DNA of 64,000 bases from Oxytricha trifallax (taxonomy: Eukaryota > Ciliophora > Spirotrichea > Sporadotrichida > Oxytrichidae): assembly GCA_000711775.1 (NCBI GenBank), contig ARYC01001928.1, positions 49,494 through 113,493 on the forward strand, written 5' to 3'. The notes below the pieces were generated by a model. It saw nothing but the letters and a program-made list of their open reading frames with translations. It made no database searches and had not been told where the DNA came from. A program made the position numbers and the translations under genes. This document shows, piece after piece, positions 1-11,404 of this stretch (position 1 is its first letter; each line of letters starts with the position of its first letter).

Positions 1-1058
1 CTTAGAGTTGAAGTCTAGAAGTAAGTTAAAATGAAGAAAGCAGTCAAGAACTATTCCAGTCTCTGAGATCAATAAAATCATAGTTAAAATAGAGGCAATG
101 AAGATTCCTATATTAAAAATTATTGACTTAGATTCTTGCCTAGAAAGCTACCTTACCCTTGAAGATAAAATTGAGAAGAGAGTAATTACTGATGACTAAT
201 ATGCTTACAAGATATATCCTTTCAATTACTTCCTTGCTGATGGCAAGTCCCAAATGGAATTTGCTAATGAGTATTATGCTCTCTAAAAGGCAAAGTTAAA
301 TGAGTACAAGCATATCATCTAGCTTGATGCTATTTTACTTGGTAAAGATCATGTTGCATTTAGACTTCCTCTACTTGAGATGAATTACATAGAATTTTTA
401 TCAGACAATAGATACTAAAGATAAATTGGCTATATCGTGCAGCAAATAGTTGAGGGTATTAAAGAGCTTCACTAGCTTGGCTATGTTCATCGAGACTTAA
501 AGCTAGAGAACATTATGATAAACTTTCAACCGCTTAGAATTTATATCATTAATTTCAACAAAGTTCAAAGAGTGCATAACTCTGCATTAGGCAATTAAAT
601 GGTATTCCTGGATATTTCCTAGAGAGAGAAGATTGGAGAGTTGGAGAAGTTTAATGGGTTATCTGGGATCTAGCAATAATAATAATTAAGAGTGACATGC
701 CAAGAAACGATTACTTTAGCTCCAAGGGTGAGAAAGATTCTGAGTATAGAATCAACCAATACCTCGATAAAAATAAAATAAATGGAGGTCTCAGAGAACT
801 TGCATATTCAACTAATATCAAGCCAAACAAAGAAAAAATCAAAAATCAACTTAGAAAGATAAAATTCAGAGATCTACCACATGACTTTTAGCTTATGTTT
901 GTGTGTGAAATATTTTGAAAAACTCGCTTGTTATACTCACTTAAATTACTAATATTTAAACATTAAACCCCTACATAAACCCTATTAAAACCGTAATAAA
1001 GTGTGCACTAATTGTCTACTTTTATCAATCAAACTACTGAAAGGGTTTTTGAGTTTTG
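1..1058 (+). mobile_element. TBE transposon, right end (truncated by window edge)
   Basis: Right-hand part of a telomere-bearing element. The last ~100 bases, ending at 1058, are the reverse complement of the left end of the element at 62,490, including the AAAGGGTTTTTGAGTTTTG terminus, a mutated G4T4-type telomere motif. The element is followed by AGT (1059-1061), which fits the ANT target duplication known for TBEs; the matching left copy is outside the window. It carries the C-terminal half of the 57-kDa ORF. The shared terminal sequence places it in the same subfamily as the 62.5-kb copy and apart from the 31.5-kb copy. Confidence 0.85.
35..918 (+). pseudogene. TBE 57-kDa zinc-finger/kinase protein, C-terminal half, frameshifted
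   Basis: Read with TAA/TAG as Gln, the frame from 35 gives the kinase-like half of the TBE 57-kDa protein. A catalytic-loop motif HRDLKLENIMIN lies near 490-525. The following metal-binding position reads INFN instead of the usual DFG. Past ~590 the frame shifts; the C-terminal tail continues from ~660 in another frame (MPRNDYFSSKGEKDSEYRIN at 697) and ends at TGA 916-918. The zinc-finger half would lie left of the window. The shift shows this copy is decayed. The family assignment rests on similarity to the copies at 22.6 and 34.0 kb in this window. Confidence 0.75.
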
Positions 1059-1152
1059 AGTGCTTAACAGACACTGCAAGTAGAGTAGACTCCAAATTTA
1101 CGATACATAGATTTATAAGCTTAAGATCTTTGATTAATTATACTTGGCTTGA

Positions 1153-1563
1153 ATGAAGTTCTTTGGAGTGAATGAAGATATTCATAAAATGCAGATTGAG
1201 AGAAAGAAATGTTAAAAGATCGTGGAGCTGCTGAAGAAAGAAGGAGTTAATATGTAAACTTATCTATAAATTCTTTAAAAATGGTATATTTGTATAAGTA
1301 AAAATATATTATATAAATTATAATATTCGTTCAATTAGAATATTAATATCTAATAGTCTAGGCTAGAGAGAGAAAGAACATTCCAAACAATAATGAAAAT
1401 ACACTCAAGATGGGATAAATTAATTTACGCAAAATGTTAGATCAAACTTTAAATTTAAAAGTTTAAAGATGACTCAAGATAAAGCAAAGAAATCAATTTG
1501 AAGAGGAAAAGAAAATAATAGAATTTTTAATTAAATGATAACCTGAAAATCAAAATGTAATGA
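1153..1563 (+). CDS. Small ORF (136 codons) just right of the TBE end, unknown function
   Basis: ATG 1153 to TGA 1561 is open for 136 codons when TAA/TAG are Gln. It starts MKFFGVNEDIHKMQIERKKC and then reads QKIVELLKKEGVNMQTYL. This first part has the balanced charged/hydrophobic pattern of a helical protein. The middle (1265-1350) is far more AT-rich and could be an intron or IES. The end is a lysine/arginine/glutamine-rich tail. A TGA lies immediately upstream of the ATG, which supports this start. I recognise no domain. It begins 95 bp after the TBE terminus, so it may be a segment of a gene whose neighbouring DNA took the transposon. A chance frame is possible, but unlikely for the N-terminal part. 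Confidence 0.45.
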
Positions 1564-1775
1564 TAAAAAGAGAATTATATTTCAATAAATTATAGGTTTC
1601 AATCAATAATAATTATTATATTGCAAAACACTAAATGAGATAAAGACTAGATTTATCTAAATTAGTATCTTATTTTTAAATAAAAATCTTATAAAAATAA
1701 ATTTAATAAAATAATTTCATGTATATATATACACTTGAATATATTTTCGCTTCGATATTCAAATTCTTTTTTATT

Positions 1776-2913
1776 ATTGATAAAATATAAAACAATAGGT
1801 AAATTGACATAATGTTAATGAAGATTAAGAATGCTTTGAGTGTAACTGTCATGTTTTTAGTAAGCTTTTAATACTAATCAGGTTTAAAAAAAAGATTAAA
1901 TTAATGTGTAATTAAATAACAGTAATTAAATTAAAAATGTACAGTAATTGGCCATAATAATGTACGATTTGTACTTGGTACATTTAATTAAATTATTAAA
2001 TTAGTTTTTATATTAAAAAGTGTGTAATGTACCATGTACCGTTTGTAAATTCATATATGACATAAACCGTACAAATAACAAACCTCAATTATAAATTTCC
2101 AAAGATGTGATGTGTAATGTATTTTAAGTTTTAATTAGTTAATATGATGTCTGCACTATTGTCTAAACCCCTTAACATGATCCACTCTATCCACCTCGCG
2201 CCGGAACAACTATGTGTCTCTATCTCCCGCACATGTGACTGAGTTGCACCGTATATTGTCTTATCTAGGTCGTCCGTGCTACTAGGGCCTCTTTGTTGCC
2301 GGTCTTAACAAGCACTTTTAGATGTCTATTGCACTAGCTTGCCGATTTCGCATCTTCCACACTTAGATTCATTAATATCGTAAACTACAGTAGCCGGGTT
2401 CTGCCCTAGTAGCACGGACGACCTAGATGAGACAATATACGGTGCAACTCAGTCACATGTGCGGGAGATAGAGACACATAGTTGTTCCGGCGCGAGGTGG
2501 ATAGAGTGGATCATGTTAAGGGGTTTAGACAATAGTGCAGACATTATATTAACTAATTAAAACTTAAAATACATTACACATCACATCTTTGGAAATTTAT
2601 AATTGAGGTTTGTTATTTGTACGGTTTATGTCATATATGAATGTACAAACGTACATGGTACATTACACACTTTTTAATATAAAAACTAATTTAATAATTT
2701 AATTAAATGTACCAAGTACAAATCGTACATTATTATGGCCAATTACTGTACATTTTTAATTTAATTACTGTTATTTAATTACACATTAATTTAATCTTTT
2801 TTAAACCTGATTAGTATTAAAAGCTTACCAAAAACATGACAGTTACACTCAAAGCATTCTTAATCTTCATTAACATTATGTCAATTTACCTATTTGTTTT
2901 ATATTTTATCAAT
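1776..2913. mobile_element. Fold-back (inverted-repeat) element, GC-rich stem
   Basis: Two arms of ~510 bp (1776-2287 and 2403-2913) are near-perfect reverse complements around a 115-bp spacer. The inner ~120 bp of each arm (from ~2165 and to ~2520) is GC-rich, with CTCGCGCCGG and CATGTGAC blocks, while the outer arm is AT-rich. A transcript would form a hairpin of about 500 bp. No protein frame is evident. It resembles a MITE or fold-back transposon. The near identity of the arms suggests recent origin or gene conversion. Confidence 0.85.
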
Positions 2914-3132
2914 ATCTCTATTTTAGGTTCATGTCTTTTTTTTAAAGTCAACCATTCTAAATAAATATTAAACTGATTGATGATTCTCATAGGTTTATAG
3001 TTCCTACTTCTCTTATATAACTTTAAATATTAAAAATAATCTTAATTCAAGCATGGTTATCTATGTTCATTAATTTTTTCTCATATGTATTTTGAGAAAA
3101 TTGTAGGGATCGCAATCAACATTTACTAAATT

Positions 3133-3540
3133 TCAACTCTTAAGAAGGTTGTTATTCACAGATGTATTGGGAATGTTTATATAATGTTTGATCACTTAAT
3201 TTAAAGGTTTCTGGCCTAACTGATTGCTTATCTCATCCACTTACTTTTTCTTCTCATTAACATTTCTTTTTCTTTTATGCGAAATATTTTTATTTAACTT
3301 TTTTATTTTTTGTGCTTTATCTAGTTCTACAAATTATTATATGTTGTCCCTATATTTCCTTAATTTCTTCTCAACTAACTCTAGGATGACATCGTTCGCA
3401 TTAATTTGTTTGATTTGTATTAAGATTCTTTAATTCTTTTTGAGATGTCTTTTGAAGTTAAGATGACTATTTTCTTCAGTTTAAGATTCATTCCTATCAC
3501 ATTCATCTTTACTTATAATAATGCTACAAATTGTATATAT
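3133..3540 (-). CDS. Open frame with coiled-coil character, unknown
   Basis: On the minus strand a TGA-free frame of ~135 codons ends at TGA 3133-3135. Its middle reads NANDVILELVEKKLRKYRDN and continues with QQFVELDKAQKIKKLNKN, a charged heptad-like pattern. It is Gln-rich because of reassigned TAA/TAG. No domain is recognised and no clear ATG or promoter was chosen. Chance frames of this length are expected in such AT-rich DNA, so the composition is the main support. Further short minus-strand coding-like pieces lie upstream (to ~4,450). Confidence 0.3.
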
Positions 3541-4479
3541 TCAAATATAAATATATTTGAAAATTAATAATGATAGCATTTATTTATGTTATCATTATTG
3601 TATCTCAAATTTTAGGTTGGCAATTTGTCTTTTCTTACTTTTAGTCCATGTTTTCTTTTCCTTCACAGAGATACTGTATATTTAACATGTACTAATATAC
3701 AAGTTAACTTTAAAATCCTTACTATTTGTAATGCATTCAAGTCTATTTTTAAACTTACAATTACAGTCATTCATAAATAAGTTTCAGGCTATATGATTTT
3801 TATATTCATTTTAAACATTCTATAACCCTATAAATTGTCGAGGTAATTGATGCTAATTAATTAGTATTCTACAAATTCTATAATTTTCCCTTAATAAATT
3901 CACGGTAATAGTTTTAATTGATAAAAAAATATAAAAAAATACCAGAGCTTCTTGCTAACAAAAGATTAATAGCATTGGTGACAGTTTACTCCCTTAAAAT
4001 ACTTATTAAGATTATTCCTATTGAATTTACCTTTTTATGATTGTAGAATTTGTTAAATAATATTGTAATTGAGGACGTATCAGCACCGTGTCAATTTCAC
4101 TATAATTTTTATGTTCCAGAATGAATACCTTCTATTTGTAAATTCACCAGTTATCCCTTCTTCTCTTTTGTTGAACCTCCTTATTGATGCTTTAATGTAC
4201 ACCAAAACCCTCATTAGGTCAACATGTGAGCACTATTCTCATTGAATCTATTCTAGAAGTTTCTCGTTTTCAACAGCTTGCTTTTATTTTCCTGGATATT
4301 TTTATGATAAATGTCACTCTAATTTTACTAAGAGATATATATTATTTACAACAACTATTGTATTCGTTATATCTGGGCAAAGTAAACTTGGTCTTACTTA
4401 ATAAATTGAATTATATTTCCTTAATATATGAGGCTGAGTTTAATTAATTAGGCATCCTATTTTCTTAATGTTTTAGAAT

Positions 4480-7400
4480 TCTAAAATATGAAGAAAGTTA
4501 ATCTAAGAAGGTGTTTTTTTATTAAAAAACCATATATATATATCCATTATTGATTAAAAAATAAATGACACATTTTAAAAGAACAAAGGTAACTTAATGA
4601 TTAAAACATCCAGCCCAAAATTTTCACCCATATTATGATAAGGCAAAGAAGACTAAAACCTTATAACAAATTACATTAAAAAATAATGATGTTAAGTCAA
4701 ATAGTCAAGATTAAAAATTTAGGTAGAAATTATCAAGAATATAAAATATTGCAATTAGGTCTTAATGAAGAATAGATAAAATATTAAAATTTTAATAATA
4801 TCATAGAAAAAGTAATATTAATAAAGGTATAATTTTTTAATAAAATTATCCGAGTATTATAAGTTTGTCTGAAATTATAAATGTGAATCTTAAAGTCCCT
4901 AAGATAAATATTGCCTCACTCTGGAACGTAATTGTCAATCAAGTTAGAAATATTTAGTAATTAAAATTTATTATTAAATAGCATGATTCATAACAATATA
5001 GAAATAAAGAGAAATTAAAGAATTAAATATTATTCCAAAATAACTTTAAGTTTTAATCATGATCGATTTATTTATAAAGATTATTAATTATTTGCTGCAT
5101 TTTTTGAATAATATTTCGCTCTTTTTATAGAACTACTATATAACTTAAAACTAATAACAAATCAGTTATTTTATTTAAAAAAGCAATGATTATAGATGAA
5201 ATATTAATTAAAAAAGTCATTTTAAGGATAAATTTAAATAATATAATGAATTCATTAATAGAAGTAATTTTATGACTTGCTTACTCTTTAATTAAATTAT
5301 CTAATGGAATCGTTAGAAATTTTACATTCACTGACATCCAGTAATTTTTAATTAATTTATTGTATAAAAAATGTTTATAATGATACAGTAGATCTAGAAA
5401 ATTAGATGTATCTTAAATTTATCTTGAAGTAATAAGCAAAAGAGTTTTTTTTAAAACCCTATAATAATCTATTTTTAAAAAGATTGATTAATTCTAATCT
5501 CAATAGGACACCATATAAAAAAAGTTTAAAGATTAGTCATGAATATTTTCTAAACATTAGACCTTCCAATCTATGAAAATCTTTATTATATAATTATTTA
5601 AATAATCGTATTAGTAGTCAATATAAATCAGTTCTTAAAACTCAGTGTCAGTATCTAAGAATAATATGAAAATATTTTTATTTGAAAAAAAAGTTGAAGC
5701 ATATTTATCAAAATGTTTCGTTTTGAAACTAAGTTCCTTTTAAATTGTACCGTTTGTTTAATTTAAATATACAAACCAAATTAAGTCAGTTACTTTACCT
5801 CTATAAATCACTTAAAACAGCTAGAGCCATTTTAATTCAAGAATTATTTAGTTATGTTTTATTTATAATAATCTGTGATCCTGAGCTTACTTATTAGTTT
5901 TATTCTTCTAATTTTCAAAGAAATTCTGCTTAAGTATTTCTAAATTATATTCATTAGTTATTGTGGAAATGTAAATCTATAAGACTAAGCTTTCCTTAAA
6001 GATAAGTCATGCCACTATGTAATTGAGAAATATAATTTTAGAAATCGGCTAAAAAGTGTAAATGAAATATAATCTAGATTAAGATACAACAGTCCCTAAA
6101 ATTTTAGTTATAATTATTTTAAATTGAAGGTTTTATTCATACATTCAATAAACATAAACAAATATATATGTTTATTTATACATCACTTATAGTTGTTATA
6201 AATTCCTGCTTGTTTTTTTTATAATTATTTAGTTATTATTGTTTTCAATTAAGGTTCTCTATTTCTTTGTGTAAATATATAATTGTTTATTTGTCTTTTT
6301 AAGCTAACTATGATTAATATAGCTAAATTTATTTAATCTATGTTTAATTTCATAGTTCAATTATCAATAATTTCTAAAATTCTTTTTGTCGAAACAACTA
6401 CTTTAACACTGATACATTTGTTATTTATGAATAAGTTGTAATCATAGTTTGTATGATTTCTATTTTTTCATCCTTTCTTAAAGTTCATTTTAATTGTGTA
6501 ATTTTATTGTTGCCACAAGATTTAAAGCATAAGATTATTAATGTAATTTTTAATTTTTGATAAACTAATAATTAGACTAGTTTTAATTCTGAATATTTTT
6601 TCCTTTTATTTAAAGCTAATCTTGTTGGCATTACTATTTTATTTGAATAAAACTAAATGCTTGAAACATTATAGGTTGCCTATCAATTTTATTTTTTATT
6701 ATAATTTTAATGATTTTAACCTTACAATTTTTATGGATTTATAATATTTTTTGTCGTTGTTATTTAAACTAAATAATCCTCTACGTTCCCAATTTTTTAA
6801 TCAAGTTCTTAATTTATTTATAATTTAATTAAGAATTTCCTCATCTATTGATAGTTTTGATTTTTATTATAACTTCTTAATTGAATGAGAGAGCTAATTT
6901 CAGTATTTAATATTTAAAATATTGCTCAGAAAAGCTGTCTTTAATTTTTATTATAAAGGCATTATTAAGTAAGTTAATATAAATGTTACAAGTAACCTTT
7001 CTTTAAATATTTTAATTATATTTATTTGGTAAATTTTGGGTTTAGTCTTAATTATTTTACCTGTCTGCTTTCTAAAATTTACTTTGTTATTTCTCATTAT
7101 TTTCAACTTTTTAATTTTCTAATTTTGTACAAAAAATATCAATTATAATTATCTTTTTAAGAGTTTGTTTAATAATATTGTTTTGTCAGAACTTAAAAAT
7201 AATATTAATAACAAATTGAAAATTAAAAAAAAAAACATGACATCTCAACTTCGTTAATAGATACCTTTGCTTTTACTAAGATCTAATGACACTAAGCCAA
7301 CTGAATAATCATTAATTTATGAGTCATTCATAAACTTTCTAGAATAATAAATATATCAAAGAATAAAATTAGGAAATTATACATTTAAAATGTTAAGGGT

Positions 7401-8260
7401 ATAGAAGTTTGCAATTCTTAAATGAAGAAATCCTTAACAGAAGAATGACATTGGTTTATAACTTCCCGGGAATTAGATTATTAGCATTCATCAATTAAGG
7501 AAAATGAAATTATATAAATGATAAAATCGGAATAGTTAAATTACTCCACATAATTAGTTGAGAGCAATTTGTCTAAATCATGTTATTTAATTCAAAAATG
7601 TAAAAAAATATATCATGAACCTTATGAAAATAAAAAAATAATAAAAAATTTAAAGTGAAAGATTTTAATAATTTAGATAAATAATTAAAACTAATAATAC
7701 CAACAAAAATGTATTATTCATTGACGAAATAATAGTCTTTAAATCCTCTAGATATCAGTTTAAAGCATGTTCTAATAAATATTGAAATTACTGAGCTGGG
7801 AATAAAGTATTTAACTATTTTAGCATTAATTTGTCAGCTTTGACTATAGATTAGAGCATTATTGTACATAGTACAAATAGTTATTGAAATATAAGATTTT
7901 AATAACTAATTAGCTGACACTAAATATGAATTAAGTTTTCTCTAAAAATATGAATTTTAGACATCTCTTTTTTAATTCATATTTCTTCCTTAAAATTAAC
8001 TTTTTCATATTCTTCATTTGAGAAATATAGACTTTTAAACTTAATCCCCCGTAGTTTCTCTAAAATAGAACAGAAAAAACTAACTTTCACTATTTTGGCA
8101 ATATTCTTGATAAAATTAGAGATCAAAATCCTTAAAAAAATCTGTTTCAAGAATAACAATAATAAAGATTTTCAAAATTCTCAAGAAGGATCTTCAAAAT
8201 TATTATAAAGATCAGAAATTATGTTATTTATGGATAAGTTTAAATTAAATATATAAAAAT
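4480..8260. other. AT-rich stretch without recognisable genes
   Basis: About 3.8 kb of very AT-rich DNA with many TGAs in all frames and no frame of convincing protein composition. No long direct or inverted repeats were seen by eye. It is compatible with eliminated intergenic or IES DNA. Confidence 0.5.
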
Positions 8261-8261
8261 A

Positions 8262-9110
8262 AGCCTAAAAATAATAAAAATAATAATGTGATCACACTGA
8301 GGTCTCTGGGGACCCCCGATCTAAAATTTATGTTAATATATAAGGGACAAGCCCTTTTCAATTAAATGGTGCCATCATGTGACACTCTGAAACTACTGCT
8401 TGTGTTCACTTTCTTTTCTATTTCTTGATGATTTTCTTGCTCATTGTCAACCTGTTCTTAGTCATCTTCACTTTACTTGTCAGAGAATATTTGTTAATAT
8501 ATGTAATCTCCTCAACGAAGGTTAGGTTTTCCATTGACTCTTCTTTTTTGTCATTGATGAGTTAATTATGTGAACGAAAGAGTATTAGAACCTTAAATTG
8601 AGACTATTTATTCTTAATTACTAGAAAGTTGTATGTCCTAGACCTCTGGATGTTGAGTATTGATTTAGCAAAAAATAGTTTTGTATGTGTATTCTCTTTG
8701 GGTATTTAGTATAGGAAGTGATTTGTAAGCCTTCTAATCTTGCTTTCTCTACATAGTAATAGAATCGAGAGAAAACAAAGATATGCGGTTTTGTTGGTCG
8801 GGTCTCTGGGTTTTCTATAGGAATTCTAATGTTTACTTTTAAGGAAAAAGAGTAAAACCAGGTTTAAATAATTCATTAAGTATCACTGGCTTGTATTTAG
8901 GTTTGAGGAATCCACAGTTGATATTGGGAAGCTGGGGACTATTATTATTATTGAATAGTTAGGTGTTTTATGTTTAAGAAAATAAAGGGTTCCAAAATTG
9001 AGAGTCGACCTAAGGCTATACTAACTCTTATTTTGATTATTAAATACGGAGTTATCGACTAGTTTATAGGAGACTGAAATTTTTAATATATTATGGAGAA
9101 AAAAAATAAT
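8262..9110 (-). mobile_element. Tailed retrotransposon-like element, copy A
   Basis: The minus-strand 3' end (8,262-8,360 on the plus strand) carries the family tail: a short hairpin (GGGCTTGTCCC), a GGGGTCCCC-type palindrome, AGAGACCTCAGTGTGATCAC, and then a TTA-rich tract. The same tail ends copies B (to 13,018) and C (to 15,792) and, in shortened or diverged form, D and E. The 5' boundary is uncertain and is set at the end of the minus-strand ORF. The tail plus simple-repeat end is typical of LINE/SINE-type target-primed retroelements. The ORF it carries differs from those of B and C. Confidence 0.6.
8551..9109 (-). CDS. ORF of tailed element A (about 185 codons), unknown
   Basis: A TGA-free minus-strand frame ends at TGA 8551-8553. 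It contains PQLPNINCGFLKPKYKPVIL and NELFKPGFTLFP, with an Asn run and many Pro/Gln residues. A second short frame (8,360-8,550) follows in another phase and may be its continuation after a frameshift. No catalytic motif is recognised (no reverse-transcriptase YxDD box). Its position directly upstream of the shared tail suggests that it is the element's protein. Confidence 0.4.
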
Positions 9111-9388
9111 TAAAAAATATAACTGGGAATTAAATTTAAATTCATAATCCTCCTCCTAATATCATTGCATTAATCTGTAAAATTATATAAAATAAGTTAA
9201 TAAAATTACTTGCAAAAAAAGCTCTTATGAAATAGCTTGTAATAATTCATTCCTAATGGGAATTAATTATGATTTTAATAATTAAATTAACTTTTATCTT
9301 AACATACTTTATGACACAACAGTGTTTTGTAATATTGTAACGCAAAAATTACAATTATATTAAAAAGTGATTTTTTTTGAGGTAATGA

Positions 9389-10183
9389 GGAGCTAGGTTC
9401 GTCCAACACATCTACTCGGAGGTTAACTTAATAAAAAGCTACCTACTTCTCTCTCTAATGACAATTTATTCGGCACATATTGATTGGGCATTCGGTCGCA
9501 CGACTGATAAAATAGCTTTAGTGACGGAATGGGACATATGTTCTAATTTGTGCTATGAGGACACCATCCTTCCATAAAAAAGCGAAATAAAAGGTATGAA
9601 ATTACTAATTGGTTAGTAAACTCTAATGATTAACTATGTCATTAGGGTGGATGCCCTTTCTTTCGCAGATTAGGAGTAAATGAGGAAGGAAGCTAAGTTA
9701 GTGAAAAAAACCCAAAACTTGGCTGAACAAGCATAGTTGACAGATACCTGTAATTGTGGCCTAAACTTTAACACTAAAAGTAATTAAGATTCTCTGAGGA
9801 AAATAAGGTTAGGAACTATCTAGAATTAATATAATTGTGTGGTAAACAAAGTTGGCGTAAAATTTTTTCAAAAACTAAAGTATGTAGAATATTTCTTTAT
9901 ATTAAATCCTTAAATTCTCAATTAGATCATGATCCTATTTTCGCCTTTTTGTTTAAATTTAGACCTCCTTCCCCATATAATAATCATTCCTTTTTAGTTT
10001 TTTCTTCTCTACTTCTAAATTAAACTCCTTATAACATCTCGATCACATAACCCTTTCAAACTTAGAAAATTTTTTATAATTATAACAAAGAAATATTTTC
10101 ACTTCACAGATACTTTCTATAATTAAGGTAATTATATGTTTAAAGATATTTAGGATCATATTTTAATAATCAATAAAAAATGA
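9389..10183 (+). CDS. Long ciliate-code ORF (264 codons; ATG at 9458), unknown
   Basis: TGA 9386 to TGA 10181 is open for 264 codons. The first in-frame ATG (9458) gives 241 residues starting MTIYSAHIDWAFGRTTDKIA and continuing LVTEWDICSNLCYEDTILP. The central part (ADQEQMRKEAKLVKKTQNLA) is amphipathic, and a CNC motif follows. Residue use is balanced to about codon 170, after which the frame becomes hydrophobic and AT-driven, so the true end may be earlier. I do not recognise the family. It lies between tailed elements A and B, on the opposite strand to A. It could be a host gene segment or the protein of another element. Confidence 0.45.
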
Positions 10184-10189
10184 GACGAT

Positions 10190-11400
10190 ATAAGTTATTG
10201 AAACTTTCACAATTATTTTAATCATCATAGCATATATCTATAAAAGGGAATGAAAAATTTTGGATTATAATTTTTCAAAGAGTAATAGTACTATATGATT
10301 GAGATGACATGAAAAAGTTTGAGTTAAAAGTAGAGAACTTAAAATGAAATGATTTCTTTTTATGAGCGTATGAGGACTTGATTTGAATAAAGAGTCATAA
10401 ACTTAATCATACATCGACTTAGAAATTCTAAGTTTTGTATGAAAACTTCAGTTTTGAATAGATCTTTACACCGAGTTTGACTTTCCCTAATTTTGAATAA
10501 CAACTATGCCATATTATAAGGCTTTTAATAATTTTCTAAAACCTAACTAACAATGGGGGAGTCAGAAGATGAATTTTAAATGCCTCATTATTTTATAGTC
10601 GTTTAATTTAATAAATTTTGAATCTTAATTTCAGGATAATGAGGTACATTTTTATATATGATTTTTATTAATTTAATTAATCATTTTGACCCTTTTAAGA
10701 AATCTTTAATTATATTTTTGATGTATTTTCATATTTATTAAAACAATAAACCTTTATAAAATTATCTAAAATAGCATAAATATTGATAAGTTAATCTACA
10801 TTTTAAATTAATAAATATATAGAGTAATTTTTGATGTGAATTAAATTGATTAACTATCCATTTTATGTTATTATAGCTTTATGTTTTAATAAAATTGAGG
10901 CTTAGAATGATATTTTTAAAAAGTGTAGGAATTATAATATTTATTAGCTTTCCTTAAAATATTCTTGCATCAATTGCCTTAACCTTTTTCAAAACATAAC
11001 ATTGCAAAACTATTAATTAAAAATTTAAATGAAACTATTATATTATATTCAAAGAATAGTAATAATCTTTTTAAATTATTTTTAAACGCATTTTATGGAT
11101 GCAATATAAATAAGGAGATCAGAATTATTATAGTCCCCGATAAAGGAATTTAAGAGTTTTCCAAACATAATTGAGCTAAATTTAGTTGATATGTTAAAAT
11201 GATTACTTAGAATTAATTAATTTCATTATTTAATAATTAAATGAATAAAAAGAGTCCTAGTTAATAGCTTGCATTTGAATTGATATGTAATTTGAATAAA
11301 CTCTAAATTTAATATTTCTTGTAAAATTGAAAATATTATATTTATTTAAGGAATAATTTTGCAAATAATTTCTAAGCAATTTTTTTATATCTCTTTAGTC
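10190..11400. other. AT-rich spacer
   Basis: About 1.2 kb of AT-rich DNA between the 264-codon ORF and element B. I see no gene, repeat or RNA in it. Confidence 0.45.
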
Positions 11401-11404
11401 ACTA

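Noticed and set aside
9458..9560. Organic-cation/MFS transporter, because of the LVTEWD phrase
   Set aside because: The predicted transmembrane helices that should follow this motif in that family are absent; the next 90 residues are hydrophilic.
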